A DNA stretch of 64,000 nt, taken from Molossus alvarezi. Its lineage: Eukaryota; Chordata; Mammalia; Chiroptera; Molossidae. Positions 47,769 to 60,484 of the stretch are shown in pieces. Location of the stretch: the NCBI GenBank assembly GCA_037176705.1, contig CM073889.1, positions 56,041,596 through 56,105,595 of the forward strand. Reading direction: 5' to 3'. The position numbers were made by a program, and so were the translations under genes. Numbering within the stretch: the stretch's first letter is position 1; each line of letters begins with the position of its first letter. A model generated the notes under the pieces. It was given only the letters and a program-made list of their open reading frames with translations. It did not search any database and was not told the DNA's origin.

Positions 47769-47786
47769 ATCTCGCTGGGGCCTCCA
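47769..47786 (-). other. Primer-binding site, tRNA-Thr type
   Basis: On the minus strand, two bases after the 5' LTR, TGGAGGCCCCAGCGAGAT is the exact complement of the 3' 18 nt (with CCA) of mammalian tRNA-Thr(UGU) as I recall it. The position and length are canonical for a retroviral PBS. Confidence 0.82.
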
Positions 47787-47788
47787 AA

Positions 47789-48217
47789 TGTTGTAACCCA
47801 GGAGAGTCATCCTCACTCAGACATCAAGTAATTTTGAATATTAGGAGCTTTATTACCTGCGCAGGGACTGCAGCCAACCTACACAGAGGAGAACTGCAGC
47901 CCCGAGCTCAGGGGGAGGGTTGCTTATATAGGACATGGGTTACTCAAGAGTTTAGCAGAGCAAGCAAGCTGCGTGTACAGAAGCAGATATCAGCAGTTAG
48001 TAACTGCACAAGTTGTTTGTTTTATATTTCTTAACATTTATTAGACCCCAGCCTTGAATGCCTCATTGTCCCGTCTGGCATCTCCTGATTAGTTAAGCTC
48101 ATGGTCATGGCTGATGCATACCTTCCTCTTCAAGAGTTTTTGCAAAAACAACTCGGGTTCAAGGAACCCAGGAGAGGTTCCTTCTTCTAGCAGATGGAGA
48201 ATTACTGGGTTATAACA
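47789..48217 (-). repeat. Provirus 5' LTR
   Basis: On the minus strand it begins TGTTATAACCC and ends GGGTTACAACA. It carries a TATA box (CTATATAAGCA, at about 47927-47937) and a polyadenylation signal (AATAAA, at about 47850). It is identical by eye to the other LTR over 429 bp except at one position near 48147, where this copy reads CAAAAACAACTC on the plus strand and the other reads CAAAAGCAACTC. Confidence 0.93.
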
Positions 48218-48580
48218 CTTTATGCCCCAAAGCTCTCATACCATTTTCTGTGCCCTTCCCAGGACTAGAAACCTTTGTAAAAGATCTCATTTAATTATTT
48301 TAATAATCCTGTAAGTGGATATTGTTACTGCTGTTTTATAGCAGAAAGATGAAGACCTACAGTGGTAATTGCTCAGAAAAGGTCAAATTTAAATCTGTGT
48401 CATCTGTGCAGAAGTAGGATTCCATGCTCCCTGAAGCATAGGGCCCTTTGTTTCTTGCCAGCAGATCCTTATTTTATGTTGGATTTCCTCAACCCCAATA
48501 ATGTGAACTATCTTTATAATTTATTCACTATCCAGGTATCACTTATGACTTATTGATTCTCTTTAAATTGACCTGCTTTT

Positions 48581-48683
48581 AGCCCTGGTCAGTTTGGCTC
48601 AGCAGTTGAGTGTCAGCCTGCAGACCAGAGAGTCCCAGATTCAGTTCCTGCTAGGGTCACTTACCACAAAAAATAAAGTAAAA
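48581..48683 (+). mobile_element. Short tRNA-only SINE (copy 1)
   Basis: About 83 bases of tRNA-like head end at CTAGGGTCACTTACC and go directly into an A-rich tail. The central body, CT tract and VES terminus are absent. TAAATTGACCTGCTTTT flanks it at 48564-48580 and 48684-48700, so it is one clean insertion, not a broken VES. Confidence 0.9.
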
Positions 48684-48789
48684 TAAATTGACCTGCTTTT
48701 TGTTTCAAATAGAAGTATTTTTGTATATATAGAAAAACATTATCACTTGCCATAAGAAGCCAGAAACCACAATAACCTCAGTTTCAGTG

Positions 48790-49084
48790 CTGTTGTTTTT
48801 TTTAATCCTCCCCGAGGATGGTTTTCCACCCATTCTCAGAGAGAGGGGGAGGAGTGGAGGGATAGAGGGAGGGAGGGACAGAGAGAGAGAGAGAGAGAGA
48901 GTGAGAGAGAGAGAGGAAGAAACAGCGATGTGAGAGAGACACATTGACTGGCTGCCTCCTGTAGGACCCGACCAAGGCCAGGGACAAACTGCAACCGAGG
49001 TATATGCCTTTGACCGGGATCAAACCCGAGACTCATTGGTCCTGCGAGCCTACGCTCTAACCGCTGAGCCAAACCAGCCAGGGC
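48790..49084 (-). mobile_element. VES SINE
   Basis: Expanded (GA)n tract (about 48875-48915). Possible short duplication CTCRGTTTCAGT at 48777 and 49085. Confidence 0.88.
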
Positions 49085-49639
49085 TCGGTTTCAGTCTTTA
49101 ATAAAAAAAAGATTAACAAGTGTTAGAAAGGGGTTAAAGTAATACTCTATACCCTAAGAGTTATTGAAAGAAAATTAAAAAGGCAACAATGTTCTATGTG
49201 GATCAATGTTATTCAATTTTATATCTTTGTACCAACTCTGAGGTGCCAGCAAAATCATCTCAGTTCCCAGAAATCAGTTTAGGGTGGAAATAACAAGCAT
49301 GCCAATTAAGTTGGCAATAATCAGAAAGGTGGATATTTCCAAATGCTGGTAAGGATGTCAGAACATAAGGTCACTGAATAGGCCAGTTAGCTTTTAAAAA
49401 TTACTCCTTCAACAGAGGTCTTTATTTGACTTACTTGATTCTGATTGGTTTGGGTCTTGGGACCATGTCTCTGAAGTGCACTCCAAACATTGGGAATTAT
49501 TCTGCTTATAATAATCATAGTAGCCTTCTTGGTGATCAGCGTTCTCTCGAAAGTTTTAAATTTATGTTCGCAGCCACTAACCTCCAAGCAGATTAGTGGC
49601 TAGTCTCTAATTAGTGGCTAGAACATTAGAAAAGTATGG

Positions 49640-50270
49640 GAAAAAAAGGGGCCACATATTCAACTGACAAGCTCAGGTAAGGCCTATATGACAGCCTTGC
49701 AAATTCAAAGACCTAAAGTAACCACAGAGGATGGTCTGAAATGAATACTTTTTAACTGAAAGCAGTTTATGGCAGGTAGTCATGTCCTAGGCTGGCATCT
49801 TTCCTGACAAAGGCCAATCTTAACCTTAACTAAGCCTGTCTATTGTCCTTTTGAATCTATGATAACATATGTTTAGAATGTCAAGGTAATTTTCCCTTTT
49901 CTGGACCCCTCAAAGCACAGGCATCACTCTGTGGAGACCACAAGTCTCCTCATTGTTATCGAGTTAATTGTTGACTGTTTAACTGTCTTGTACCCACTAT
50001 GTAAAAGATGTATGTGTCTATCATTTTACTTTTCATCCAATCCCAGAGGTCTCTCTCTTTGCTTTCTCCCACCTCCCTAATCTATCACCAATGGATTTCA
50101 TGTAACTCACTTGCATCTTCTCTTTTGATTGTAATATGTAAAATAAAGTGCAAAACTACCATTCTCTGGAGCATTATCTGAATTCATTGAGGTTTTTCTT
50201 CCTGGCAATTGTCGACAGTTTTGGCTCATAGAAACTCACAAAAATTCTTCACAGGTTTGAATGTTTCTTA
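49640..50270 (+). repeat. LTR-like dispersed repeat (copy 1)
   Basis: Shares landmarks in order with 53470-54090: GGGGCCACATA, CTGACAAGCTCAGG, GTATGTGTCTATCATTTTAC, GATTTCATGTAAC, AATAAAGTGCAAAACT, GGCAATTGTC, ACAGGTTT. A polyadenylation-like AATAAA and a C/T-rich distal part suggest an ERV LTR. Not identified to family. Confidence 0.6.
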
Positions 50271-50320
50271 TGTTGACAAAAGGAATAAAGACAATGACTG
50301 ACTTAAAGAATGTGACCCCA

Positions 50321-50559
50321 GCCCTGGTCGGTTTGGCTCAGTGGTGAGAGTGTCGGCCCATGGACGAAAAAGTTGCGGGTTCAATTCTGGTTAAGGGCAT
50401 GTACTTTGATTACGGTTCAGTCCCTGGCCCTGGTTGAGGTCATGCAGGAGGCTACCAGTTGATGTATCTCTCTCACATGGATGTTTCTCTCTCTCTCCCT
50501 CCCTCCCACTCTATCTGAAGATAACTGGAAAAGTATCCTTCAGTGAGGATTAAAAAAAA
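50321..50559 (+). mobile_element. VES SINE
   Basis: Flanked by AAAGAATGTGACCCCA at 50305-50320 and about 50560-50575. Confidence 0.93.
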
Positions 50560-50753
50560 AAAAGAATGTGACCCCAATTTCCTGACTGGTGAATACCAGA
50601 GATTCAGCAAAAAGACATCATGACCTGTGACTGCTAAATGCAGAGTCAGCAAAAATTGTGAGAACTTCAAAGTAGTAGCTGGGAGTAGTGCTAGTGCCTT
50701 AAATTATTACCTCTCTCAGTTAGGTTGAGAGTCTGATTAAAATGGGGTATTAT

Positions 50754-50953
50754 TGCCCAGCTAGTGTGGCTCAGTGGATTGTGCATCGTCCTATGTACTG
50801 AGAGGTCCTGGTTTGATTCCCAGTCAGGGCACATGCCCTGATTGTGGGCTCGATTCCCAGTAGGGAGCGTGCAGGAGGAAGCCGATCAATGTTTCTCTTT
50901 CACATCAACGTGTCAATCTCTCTCTCTCTAAAAAAAAAACAAAAAAAAAAAAA
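50754..50953 (+). mobile_element. VES-type SINE (older subfamily)
   Basis: Head GCCCAGCTAGTGTGGCTCAG, ends in CTCTAAAAAAAAAACAAAA. Confidence 0.88.
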
Positions 50954-50964
50954 CATGTTTTTTT

Positions 50965-51062
50965 CATCCTTGACAGTTTGGCTCAGCGGTTGGATCATCG
51001 GCTTGTGGACCAGAGAGTCCCGGGTTTGGTTCCTGCTAGGGCCACGTACCAAAAAAAAAAAA
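50965..51062 (+). mobile_element. Short tRNA-only SINE (copy 2)
   Basis: Head with GCTCAGCGGTTGGATCATCG, ends CTAGGGCCACGTACC then a 12-A run. Same 3' end as copy 1. No clear duplication found. Confidence 0.85.
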
Positions 51063-51262
51063 CAGACATTTTTTCAAAAAGGGAGAGGATTGAGTCTAGT
51101 CATTGCCAGCACTGGTGCCGCTCCCACTGCAGTGGCTGCCGCCATCTTCACAGCGGGCAGAGTCGGGGTCTGGGACAGCTGGAGGCGGTGGTGGTTACTG
51201 GATAACTTTACCAAAGGAAAGAAATTCTGCGTGTGCCCTCTCCGCTAGAAATGGCCAATAAA

Positions 51263-51409
51263 GAGAAGAAATGAGAAAGAGAGAGATAGAAACATCGATG
51301 AGAGAGAACGTCAATTGTCAATTGCATGCTCCCTACTGGATATTGGGCCCACAACCTGGGCATGTGCCCAGACTGGGAATCGAACCAGCGACCTCTTGGT
51401 GATGGGTCC
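51263..51409 (-). mobile_element. Partial VES-type SINE in the MMADHC pseudogene 5' region
   Basis: GAGAGAGATAGAAACATCGA followed by reversed tRNA-like sequence (GGGAATCGAACCAGCGACC). It lacks the terminal head, so it is truncated or degraded. Confidence 0.75.
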
Positions 51410-52221
51410 TGAAATGCCCATTTCTGATGTAAAGGGAGCATCCTTCCTTAACTACAGTGATTTGTTGCTAACTAATGCCTTCAGAAATGTGAATCCAGTG
51501 CTGCCAGATCTTCAATAGCAGCCCCAAATCTGGACCTTTTGTGTGAAATCTCACAATTTCTCAATGTTGATATCCAATTCAAATTTCTTGTAAAACTGTG
51601 GATCACACAAAAATGTGCTCTGTAACAGAGCCAGACTCGTTTCCTATCTCCCAGGATTTTACTCTTTAGTTAAAAGGATTGTCCTTCCCAAAGCTTTTTC
51701 AACTGCAGGATCTTCAGGTTCTTATGAGTCTCATGTGGCCACTGCACCTTCGGATATATGTTCTTGAACAGTATGGCCAGATGAAAGTAATGGGACCATT
51801 TGGGCCTCAGGATCAGAGATTCCAGCTTCCTGGGAACATAGGTTTTGATTGTTACCTCAATGGGACCATGCCGCAGAAGAAAAGCCAGGTTCATAAAACT
51901 TTACCTGATGTTCTAGCAGAACCTTTATCAAGTGAAAGACATGAGTTTGTGATGGCACAATATGTGAATGAGTTCCAGGGTAATGGTGCACCTGTTGAAC
52001 AAGAAATTAACAGTGCAGAAACGTACTTTGAAAGTGCCAAAGTAGAGTGTGCCATCCAAACATGTCCAGAATTGCTGAGAAGAGATTTTCAATCATTGTT
52101 TCTAGAAATGGCCACCAACAAACTAATGATTCTGACTGTAACACAGAAAACTAAGAATGATATGACTCTTTGGAGCGAAGAGGTAGAAAATGAAAGAAAA
52201 GTGGTTTTAGAAAAGTTTATC

Positions 52222-52631
<410 letters not shown>

Positions 52632-53189
52632 TAGGAATTTCTATTGATGATCTTGGCTGTTGTAAAGTGATTCGTCATAATCTCTGGGGTACTCATGTAG
52701 TTGTAGGAAGTATTTTTATGAATGCAACACCAGACAGCCATATCATGAAGAAATTAAGTGGAAACTACTAGTAATGTCAGTTTATTTGCGGTACTATTTC
52801 TACTTAACATTAGGGTTGATCTATAAACACTGTCAAAGTCTTCAGTTTTTAAAATTTACTTATTTCTAGGTATATTTATTTCAACACTTATGAATTTACA
52901 ACATTGACAAGAGTTTGTGATTTTTAAATCTCAAAAGTTCATATTGTCAATGAATACATATTAAGCGCATCCACGGTGTACAGAATGTGGTAATTAACAT
53001 GTAACTACAGTATGATCTCCTATTGTTATTTCTCCCCTTTATTGGAAAAACCTTAGTTTTAATTATTTTCTCCAAAAATAAATTATACATTTGCTTAAAA
53101 ATAAAAAAATTTAAAAAAGAGAGAGGATTATGAAAACCAAGACAACACATCCAAGAGGGAGTCACCTATGCTAAGCCCCAAGTAACTAC

Positions 53190-53470
53190 CAGTTTTGGCT
53201 CTTTCAGAAATGAAATCTTAAACTAGTCAATCAGGAACTGACTGATTAGCACTAGCACTAGTTAGGTCATTGGCCAGACCCCTATTATCCTCTAAAAGGA
53301 AAGTGACCTTGTAACAACCAATTCACTTTTCTGCTCAGCTTAACTTCCTGTTTTTCTCTCCTTTGTAAAACGTCTTTCTTTTATACAGCTCCTCACAGCT
53401 CCTTCCTATTTGCTAATTGGATGTTGCTCAATTCATGAATCATTGAGTAAATCCATTAAGACCTGTGGAC
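53190..53470 (+). repeat. Degenerate LTR-like sequence
   Basis: Promoter-like and U5-like series: TTCTCTCCTTTGTAAAACG, TTTTATACAGC and CATTGAGTAAATCC. It abuts LTR-like copy 2. Family not identified. Confidence 0.4.
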
Positions 53471-54090
53471 GAAAAGGGCCACATACAAAATCTGACAAGC
53501 TCAGGGGAGGCCTACGTGGTGGCCTTACAAACTCAGAGACTGAATTGAGCCTGTTGTCTTTTTGCACCTAAGATAACATACTTTTGGAATGTCAAAGTAA
53601 TTTCCCTTTTCCCAGATTTCTCAAACCACAGGCACCACCAAAGGAGAGACCACAAATCCCTTCATTGTTATTGTAATTATGTTAATTATTGACTGTTAAC
53701 TAGCCTGTTCGTGCACTGGCCAGCTTGGCTCAGTGGTTGGAGCATCGGCCTACAGACCAGAGTCCCAGGTCTGGTTCCTGCTAGAGACACGTAAAAAAAC
53801 AAAACAAAAAATCCTGTGCCCACCTATGCAAAAGAAGTATGTGTCTATCATTTTACTTTTTATCCATTCCCAGAGGATCCTCCATACCACTTTGCTTTCT
53901 CCTGCCTCCCTAACCTATTACCAAAGGATTTCATGTAACCCACTTACGTCTTCTCTTTTTATTGTAATGTATAAAATAAGGAGCAAAACTGACATTTTTC
54001 CAGAGCATTTTCTCAATTCTTGGCAATTGTCAGTTTGGCTCAAATAAACTCATACAAATTCTCTACAGGTTTTAATGTTTCTTACATAGA
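53470..54090 (+). repeat. LTR-like dispersed repeat (copy 2)
   Basis: Direct partner of 49640-50270, carrying a short SINE insertion at 53711. Begins TGTGGACGAAAAGGGCCACA. Confidence 0.6.
53711..53811 (+). mobile_element. Short tRNA-only SINE (copy 3)
   Basis: Head GGCTCAGTGGTTGGAGCATC, ends CTAGAGACACGTA then an A/C-rich tail. Its absence from LTR-like copy 1 confirms it is an insertion. Confidence 0.87.
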
Positions 54091-55355
54091 CAGATCTTTA
54101 AAATTTACTTTACAAAGGATAACATTACAAAGGATATTAAAAGATATGGATCAACAACCAAATGAAGTGTTACATAGGGCAAGGTAGGGGAAAAGAGCTT
54201 GGAGCTTTCATGTTTCCTGGGCCTGCCATTCTCCCCAAATCTCCATTTGTTACCAACCTGGAAAGCTCTCTGAACCCCATCCTTTGGGTGTTTATGGGGG
54301 CTTCATTACACAGGCATGGATTACGTGATTGGCCAATGGTGATTAATTAATCCAACCTCCAGCCACTCTCCCTTCCCTGGAAGTCAGGGTGAGGACTGGA
54401 AGTTTCAACCCTTTAATCACAAGGTTGTTTCTCTGGGCAACTAGCTCCCATCCTTATGTGTGGGTCTGAAAGTTACTTTATTGATATAACTAGAGATATG
54501 GTATTGGTGCAGTGCCTTCTGCATCTCTACCTGTTACTGGTGGAAGTGGAGTTCCTGAGATGTTGCAAGGAAAGAAATTTCCTGAGACTCATAGGAGAAG
54601 AAGAGTGATTTTTATTTCTGGAATTAAACTCCTGGGTTTCCAAAGTTGCATTTTCCTCCATCCTGCCACGGAAAAAGTTTAATCTTGTCTTCAGCAGGGC
54701 AAAATTAAGGCCACTGCCCAGAATCTCTGTTCTATATTAAAGCACAGTCCAGTCCAGCATCTTGCACATGAAGTCCACATAGCCCTGGGCCATATAGCTG
54801 CTTAAGGCCACATGGCTATAACTAGAGGAAGGGTAAATGTAGGTCACAGAGCAAGAGAGGAGAAAGCAGGCAAGAGTGAAGCAACAGAAAAACGAGAGAG
54901 AATTCTTTGTCTTGGGATTATAACTAGGAGCTTAACCAATTACCCCTTCAAGATTTTGCGCACTTGCAGTGGCTCTACCCCCATAGCCAATGATCTTTAT
55001 CCCAGGTTAAACTGACAGGCAAGCACCTTCCCTATGTCACCTGGACTTCGCTGTGCAAGCATCCATCTCCCACTTTGTTCAATCCTGTCCCTCAGTGATC
55101 TGCAGAATGGACCAGTGGTTCCCTGGGGAGCACAAAGTTGTAACTTTCTGGAGAAGCTGCCCAGATGACCATAATTATAATGTCTGGCCTCCCCTTTGTT
55201 TTTTCTCTATTATTAATATTAATAACTAGCTAATTATGATGACAACAATACGTTTACAGCTCTCATCCCTTAAGAAATTCCAAGTGTTTTAGGAACTTAA
55301 TGCCAGAAACAAAGATAAAGACCAAATATATATTTCTTATTATAAATTATAATAT
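54091..55355. other. Intergenic interval without recognisable genes
   Basis: Repeat-like block at about 54170-54460 (old, unidentified), otherwise unique-looking. No supported coding sequence. Confidence 0.5.
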
Positions 55356-55663
55356 CACGGCTACTGTGTATAATACTGCTATGAACATTGGTATACACAT
55401 CTCTGAGTTTCTGTTTTTAGTTCTTTGGAGGATATACCTAGGAGTAAAATTGCTGTGTTATATGGTAAATCTGTGTTTAACTTATTGAGGAACCAACAAT
55501 TTGTTTTCCATAGCAACGACACTATTATATATCGCCACGAACACTGCCCAAGTGTTCCAATATCTCCACATACTTGTCATTATTTATTATTTCCTTTTTA
55601 TATTATAGCCCTGTGAGTAGGTATGAAGTAGTATCTCATTGTGATTTTGATTTGCATTTCTCT

Positions 55664-55709
55664 GTACCGCAGGCCGACGCTCCAACCGCTGAGCCAAACC
55701 GGCCAGGAC
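55664..55709 (-). mobile_element. 46-bp tailless SINE head with target duplication
   Basis: Only the first 46 bases of the tRNA-like head (minus strand GTCCTGGCCGGTTTGGCTCA to CCTGCGGTAC) are present. There is no body and no A-tail. GATTTGCATTTCTCT flanks it at 55649-55663 and 55710-55724, and the host L1 has a single copy of that sequence. Confidence 0.92.
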
Positions 55710-56354
55710 GATTTGCATTTCTCTAAGATCAATGATGTTGAGCATCTTTTAATGTACTTATTGGTCATTGACATATCTTTGGAGAAATGTCTATCAAGTC
55801 CTTTGCTCATTTTTTAATTGGGTTGCTCTTTTTTTTTTAAGTGGAGTTCTTATATATCCTAGATATTAAACCCTCATTAGATATATGATTTGCAAATATT
55901 TTCTCTCATTCTGTGGGTTGTCTTTACATTCTCTTCATAGTGTTTTTTGACGTGCAAAAGTTTTTAATTTTGATGAAGTACAACTTAATGTGTTTTTTCT
56001 TTTGTTGCCAATGCCTTTGGTGCCATATTTAAGAAACAATTGCCAAATCCACTTATGAAGATTTACCCCTATGTTTTCTCCTAAGAGAAAATGCAGGTTT
56101 TTGATCCATTTGAGTTATATTTTGTATATTGTACAAGATAAAGGTCCAACTTCTTTCTTTTGCATATGAATATCCAGTTTTCCCAGACCATTTGTTGAAG
56201 AGACTGTCCTTTCCCCCATTGAATGGTCTTGGCACCCTCGGTCACGTATGTGAAGGTTTATTTCTGGGTTCTCTATTCCATTCCCTTGGTCTGTATGTCT
56301 ACACTTATGCTAATACTACACTGTTTTAATCATTGTAGATTTGTAGTAAGTTTT

Positions 56355-56609
56355 TTATTTTTTTATTATTATTATTTTTTATCCTCACCCGAGGACATTT
56401 TTCGATATTTTGTTCAGATAGAGTGAGTGGGAGAGAGAGAGAGAGAAACATCGACATGAAAGCGACACATCGAGTGGTTGCCACCCACACGACCCAACCA
56501 GGGCTGGGGACAAACTGCAACCAAGGTACGTGCCCTTAGCGGGAACCGAACCCGGGTCTCTCCGGACCGCAGGCCAACGCTCTAACCGCTGAGCCAAACA
56601 GGCCAGGGC
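56355..56609 (-). mobile_element. VES SINE, young
   Basis: Near consensus. Flanked by TGTAGTAAGTTTT at about 56342-56354 and 56610-56622, inside the old L1. Confidence 0.94.
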
Positions 56610-57100
56610 TGTAGTAAGTTTTGAAATCCGGAAGTTAGGGACTTTTAACTTTGTTTTTCTTTTACAAGATTGTTTGGCTATTTGGTGTACCTTGAACTTT
56701 CACATGAATTTGTGGATGAGTTTATCTATTTCTGCCAAAACCATCAGTGTGTTTTAAAATGGAAAATATTATGTTTATATCCTGATTTTCGTGTTGATTT
56801 TGTATTCTGAAACTTAGCTGAATTTATTAGCCCTGATTTTTGTGTGTGTATTTTTTAGATTTTTCTATATATTAAATTATGCTATTTAAAAATAGAGCTA
56901 GTTTGACGCCTTGCTTTCCAATTTGGGTGCTTTTTATTTTATTTTTTTCTTGCCTAATTGCTCTGGCTAGAACTTCCAATACTATGTGAAATAGTAGTGG
57001 CAAAAGCAGGCATCCTTGTCTCATTTCTGCTCTTAAGGGAAAAAAAATTCAGTCTTTCATCATTGAATATAATGTGTGTTCTAAGATGGAAAAGATTAAG

Positions 57101-58474
57101 CATGTTTATATACTGTGGGAAATTATCAGGGAGAATAGATGGAAATACACTAAAAGGAGGGTAATGGGTAGAGTGAGGCCTCTAAGAGATGGGGTGGGAC
57201 CCAGATTGTTATCTGAAACCCAGTTAATAGGGTTACCTTGACGAGGAGGAAGGTCATGACTATCTTTAAATCAGGATACAAGAATAACCCAGTAGTGCGT
57301 GGCTGATAGAAGCTTAGGGTGGTGAGTAAGAGTTGTTTCCCAATCTACTCCCCTTTTTAAACAGGAATAAAATTTTCAGTGGAGCACCAATCTTTCCAGC
57401 TAAAGACTACATTTCCCCTATTCTCTTGCAGCCATTTGATTAAGTATGACCATTGGGTCATAAGTTGAAATGATGGTGCAACTTGAGGTCAAGATTAAAG
57501 AGAAGTAGTATACATTCCCTTCCCCCTTTTATCCTTCCTGCTTGTTCAAACATAGCCTTTTAAGGGAAGTTCAAGCAGCCATCTTGGACCATGAGACAGA
57601 AGATACATGTGGAGAATGGCAAAGTAACAAGACAGAGAGAAACAAGTTCTTATAAATTATAGAGCTCACCAGGTGAAATGCCTACTTAGATTTTATGTAA
57701 GAAAAAGTAAAATCTTCTTGTTTAGTTCACTATTATTTTGTATCTTTCTGTTACTGCAGCTGAATTAATATCCAAACTAGTATAATACTTAAATTAGTTG
57801 GGCAGCTCTGAGTGCTCAGTTGAAGCTGGAGATCATAACTGTGTAACAGCTCCATGGGGCAACTGAATAATTATCTGCTGACGTAAGAATAGCCTTCATT
57901 AAAAAAAAAAAAAGAATAGCCTTCATGAGGCAATGGAGAAGGCAGAATTAGGCTTAACCTTGGCTTGTGGGTTCAATGGTCAGGTACAAAAGAAGTCAAG
58001 TCCAGAGAGAAAAAAGGGTTGAAAACCAAGTGGCTGAGATGAGCTTACTTGTGTGGTAGGCAGTTAGACAGACATGAGCAGAGCAAGGATGACATGCCAG
58101 GTACAGAAGGTCACCAGGTTGGAAAGCCCCAGGTGACTAGCAAAGGACAACTGTAAAAAGAGACCCCCAGGGTGATTTTCCCTCCCCTAGCATATGGCTT
58201 ATGTGGTTTGGACCCCTGATCTTTCATCCCTAGAGATAACATCTAGGCCTCAATTGTATTTCAGCTACAGGCCCAAAAAGCAGCAAAACCAGACAAGCAA
58301 TGCCATGTCTGACCTCAGCACCAGCTGCATTGAATAATGATTCCCTTTGATGGCTTAGACCAATCAATCAGTGAAGACCCTGACCCTGAAAGGACACACC
58401 TGGGAAGCTGCTGCATCTTCGATAGAGATCTTCCCTTGGAACCTCCCCTAAAATCTCCACTCTTAAAACTCTTA
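57101..58474. other. Intergenic interval without recognisable genes
   Basis: Contains a diverged copy of the 29120 repeat (57390-57790) and an AT-rich repeat of AAGAATAGCCTTCAT (57884 and 57913). Nothing coding seen. Confidence 0.5.
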
Positions 58475-58740
58475 GTCTTTTTTTTTTAATCCTCACCTGA
58501 GGACATTTTTGCATTTATCTTCAGATAGAGTGGGAAGGAGAGAGGGAGGAAGAGAGGAACATCTATGTGATAGAGATACATCTAGGGGTCTCCACCCACA
58601 AGACCCCAACCAGGGTGGGGACAAACTGCAAACAGGGCTGGGACAACGGCAACCAAAGTAGTACCTGCCCTTAGCGAACCGAACCTGGGACTCTCTGGTC
58701 CAGGAGCGACGCTCTAACTGCAGAACCAAACCAGCCAGGG
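58475..58740 (-). mobile_element. VES SINE
   Basis: Flanked by CTCCACTCTTAAAACTCTTA at about 58454-58473 and 58741-58760. An internal partial duplication (GACAAACTGCAAACAGGGCT) lengthens the body. Confidence 0.93.
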
Positions 58741-59399
58741 CTCCACTCTTAAAACTCTTAGGACAGAGGATCCAGCTTGCTCTCTCTCCAGGGAGCACAC
58801 CCATGCTTTTCCCTCACCTCTCTTCTTCCCATCTCCCTAGGCCAGTCACCTTTACCTTCCTCACTTCTAAATTCCAAGGGCTCTCTTGTCCTTTGCCTCT
58901 ATAACTTGTTTCCTAAGCTCATTTCTTCCATGGATTACTTCTTCCATCTCCGTGATTTAATAAATAAATGTTCTCTTACATTTTGAATCTTGGTTCCAAA
59001 TTCTTTCCTAGCCAGAACTCAAGTACAAGGTTGCTGAACCAAGGTCCCATCTGACCCCACCATTCTAACACCTGGTGCGCTCCTGCAGCTGCCAACAATT
59101 GAAACTTTTCTTTAGCCCGTCTTTACCTGTATTAGAAATTGTACTAACTTACAGGGTTGTAGAGTTTTTGAAACATAAAATGTTATTTACAACCAACTTA
59201 ATTTAAATGAAAGGAGATGGCGGAAGCAGGAGAAGCAGAGGAAGCCAGTTTCATGGAGCAGTACCAGGGTAGGAGTGACTGGCTACCAGGAAGACACAAG
59301 GGCTTAGGAGTCAGAAAACCGAGTAAGCAAAAGTCAAAGCTTAAGCTTTAAACTGTTACTCCATCTTCAAAACGGAGGTAACACCTTGAGTTTCACCGA

Positions 59400-59957
<558 letters not shown>

Positions 59958-60484
59958 TGAAGTCTCAGAGCTGGGTGTGGGCTGGGGTGTCCCGCTTAAG
60001 TTTCTTCAGGGCAGTGAAATTGACTATGGGAGGCGGCGAGGAGGCACCTCACTGGGACTGGGGCAGTTACCAGGAGAGCAGGTGACGACCCCACTGGAGA
60101 GGTTAACTGCTTGCTTCATCTTCTTGACAACAAATCTTGAGCGAGCTCCCCACTCCGTGCCATGTTCTGTTCATAACGCTGGGATCCAGCGGGGAACAAG
60201 ATAAATGAGGTCCCTGCTCTCATGGAGCTTTACGTTTTAGTATGGTAAGAGACAGACGATGAACATATAAAATAATTATAATTTGTTGGGGGCCACTCCC
60301 TGCGGGTCTTTGCTGGCCATGGTAAGAAATTTGGATTTTTGTGAATGCAGTGGGAGGTCATGGTAGGGGAGTGATCAACCTTAAAAAGCCCATTTTGATT
60401 CCCAGGTCCTGGGAGCTGAAGGAGGGAAGTGGGAATTTACAGGGATGATCAGTCTGTTTTACCGAACTCTCAGCTTCCTTTTTT

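Larger units (their letters stand above)
42843..48217 (-). mobile_element. Recently integrated but defective gammaretrovirus-like endogenous provirus
   Basis: The 5375-bp insert is bounded by two 429-bp LTRs and by CTTT on each side (42839-42842 and 48218-48221). The minus orientation follows from LTR signals, the primer-binding site and coding homology. The interior (4517 bp, about 265 of them a SINE) contains gag matrix, protease, RNase H, integrase and envelope TM remnants in gag-pol-env order. Reverse transcriptase was not recognised, and all frames are interrupted. It was probably copied by proteins supplied in trans. The class I assignment rests on the TM, integrase and MA resemblance and on the 4-bp duplication. 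Confidence 0.92.
55356..57100 (-). repeat. Old L1 ORF2 remnant, antisense, about 1.4 kb
   Basis: Landmarks in order: GTGATTTTGATTTGCATTTC, GATGTTGAGCATCTTTTAAT, ATATGATTTGCAAATATTTT, CCATTTGTTGAAGAGACTG, GGCATCCTTGTCTCATTTCT. All are standard in antisense old L1 ORF2. Split by two SINE insertions. Confidence 0.85.

Noticed and set aside
47057..47831. Plus-strand open frames of 145-147 codons in the provirus
   Set aside because: They are antisense shadows of minus-strand gag and the leader tandem repeat.
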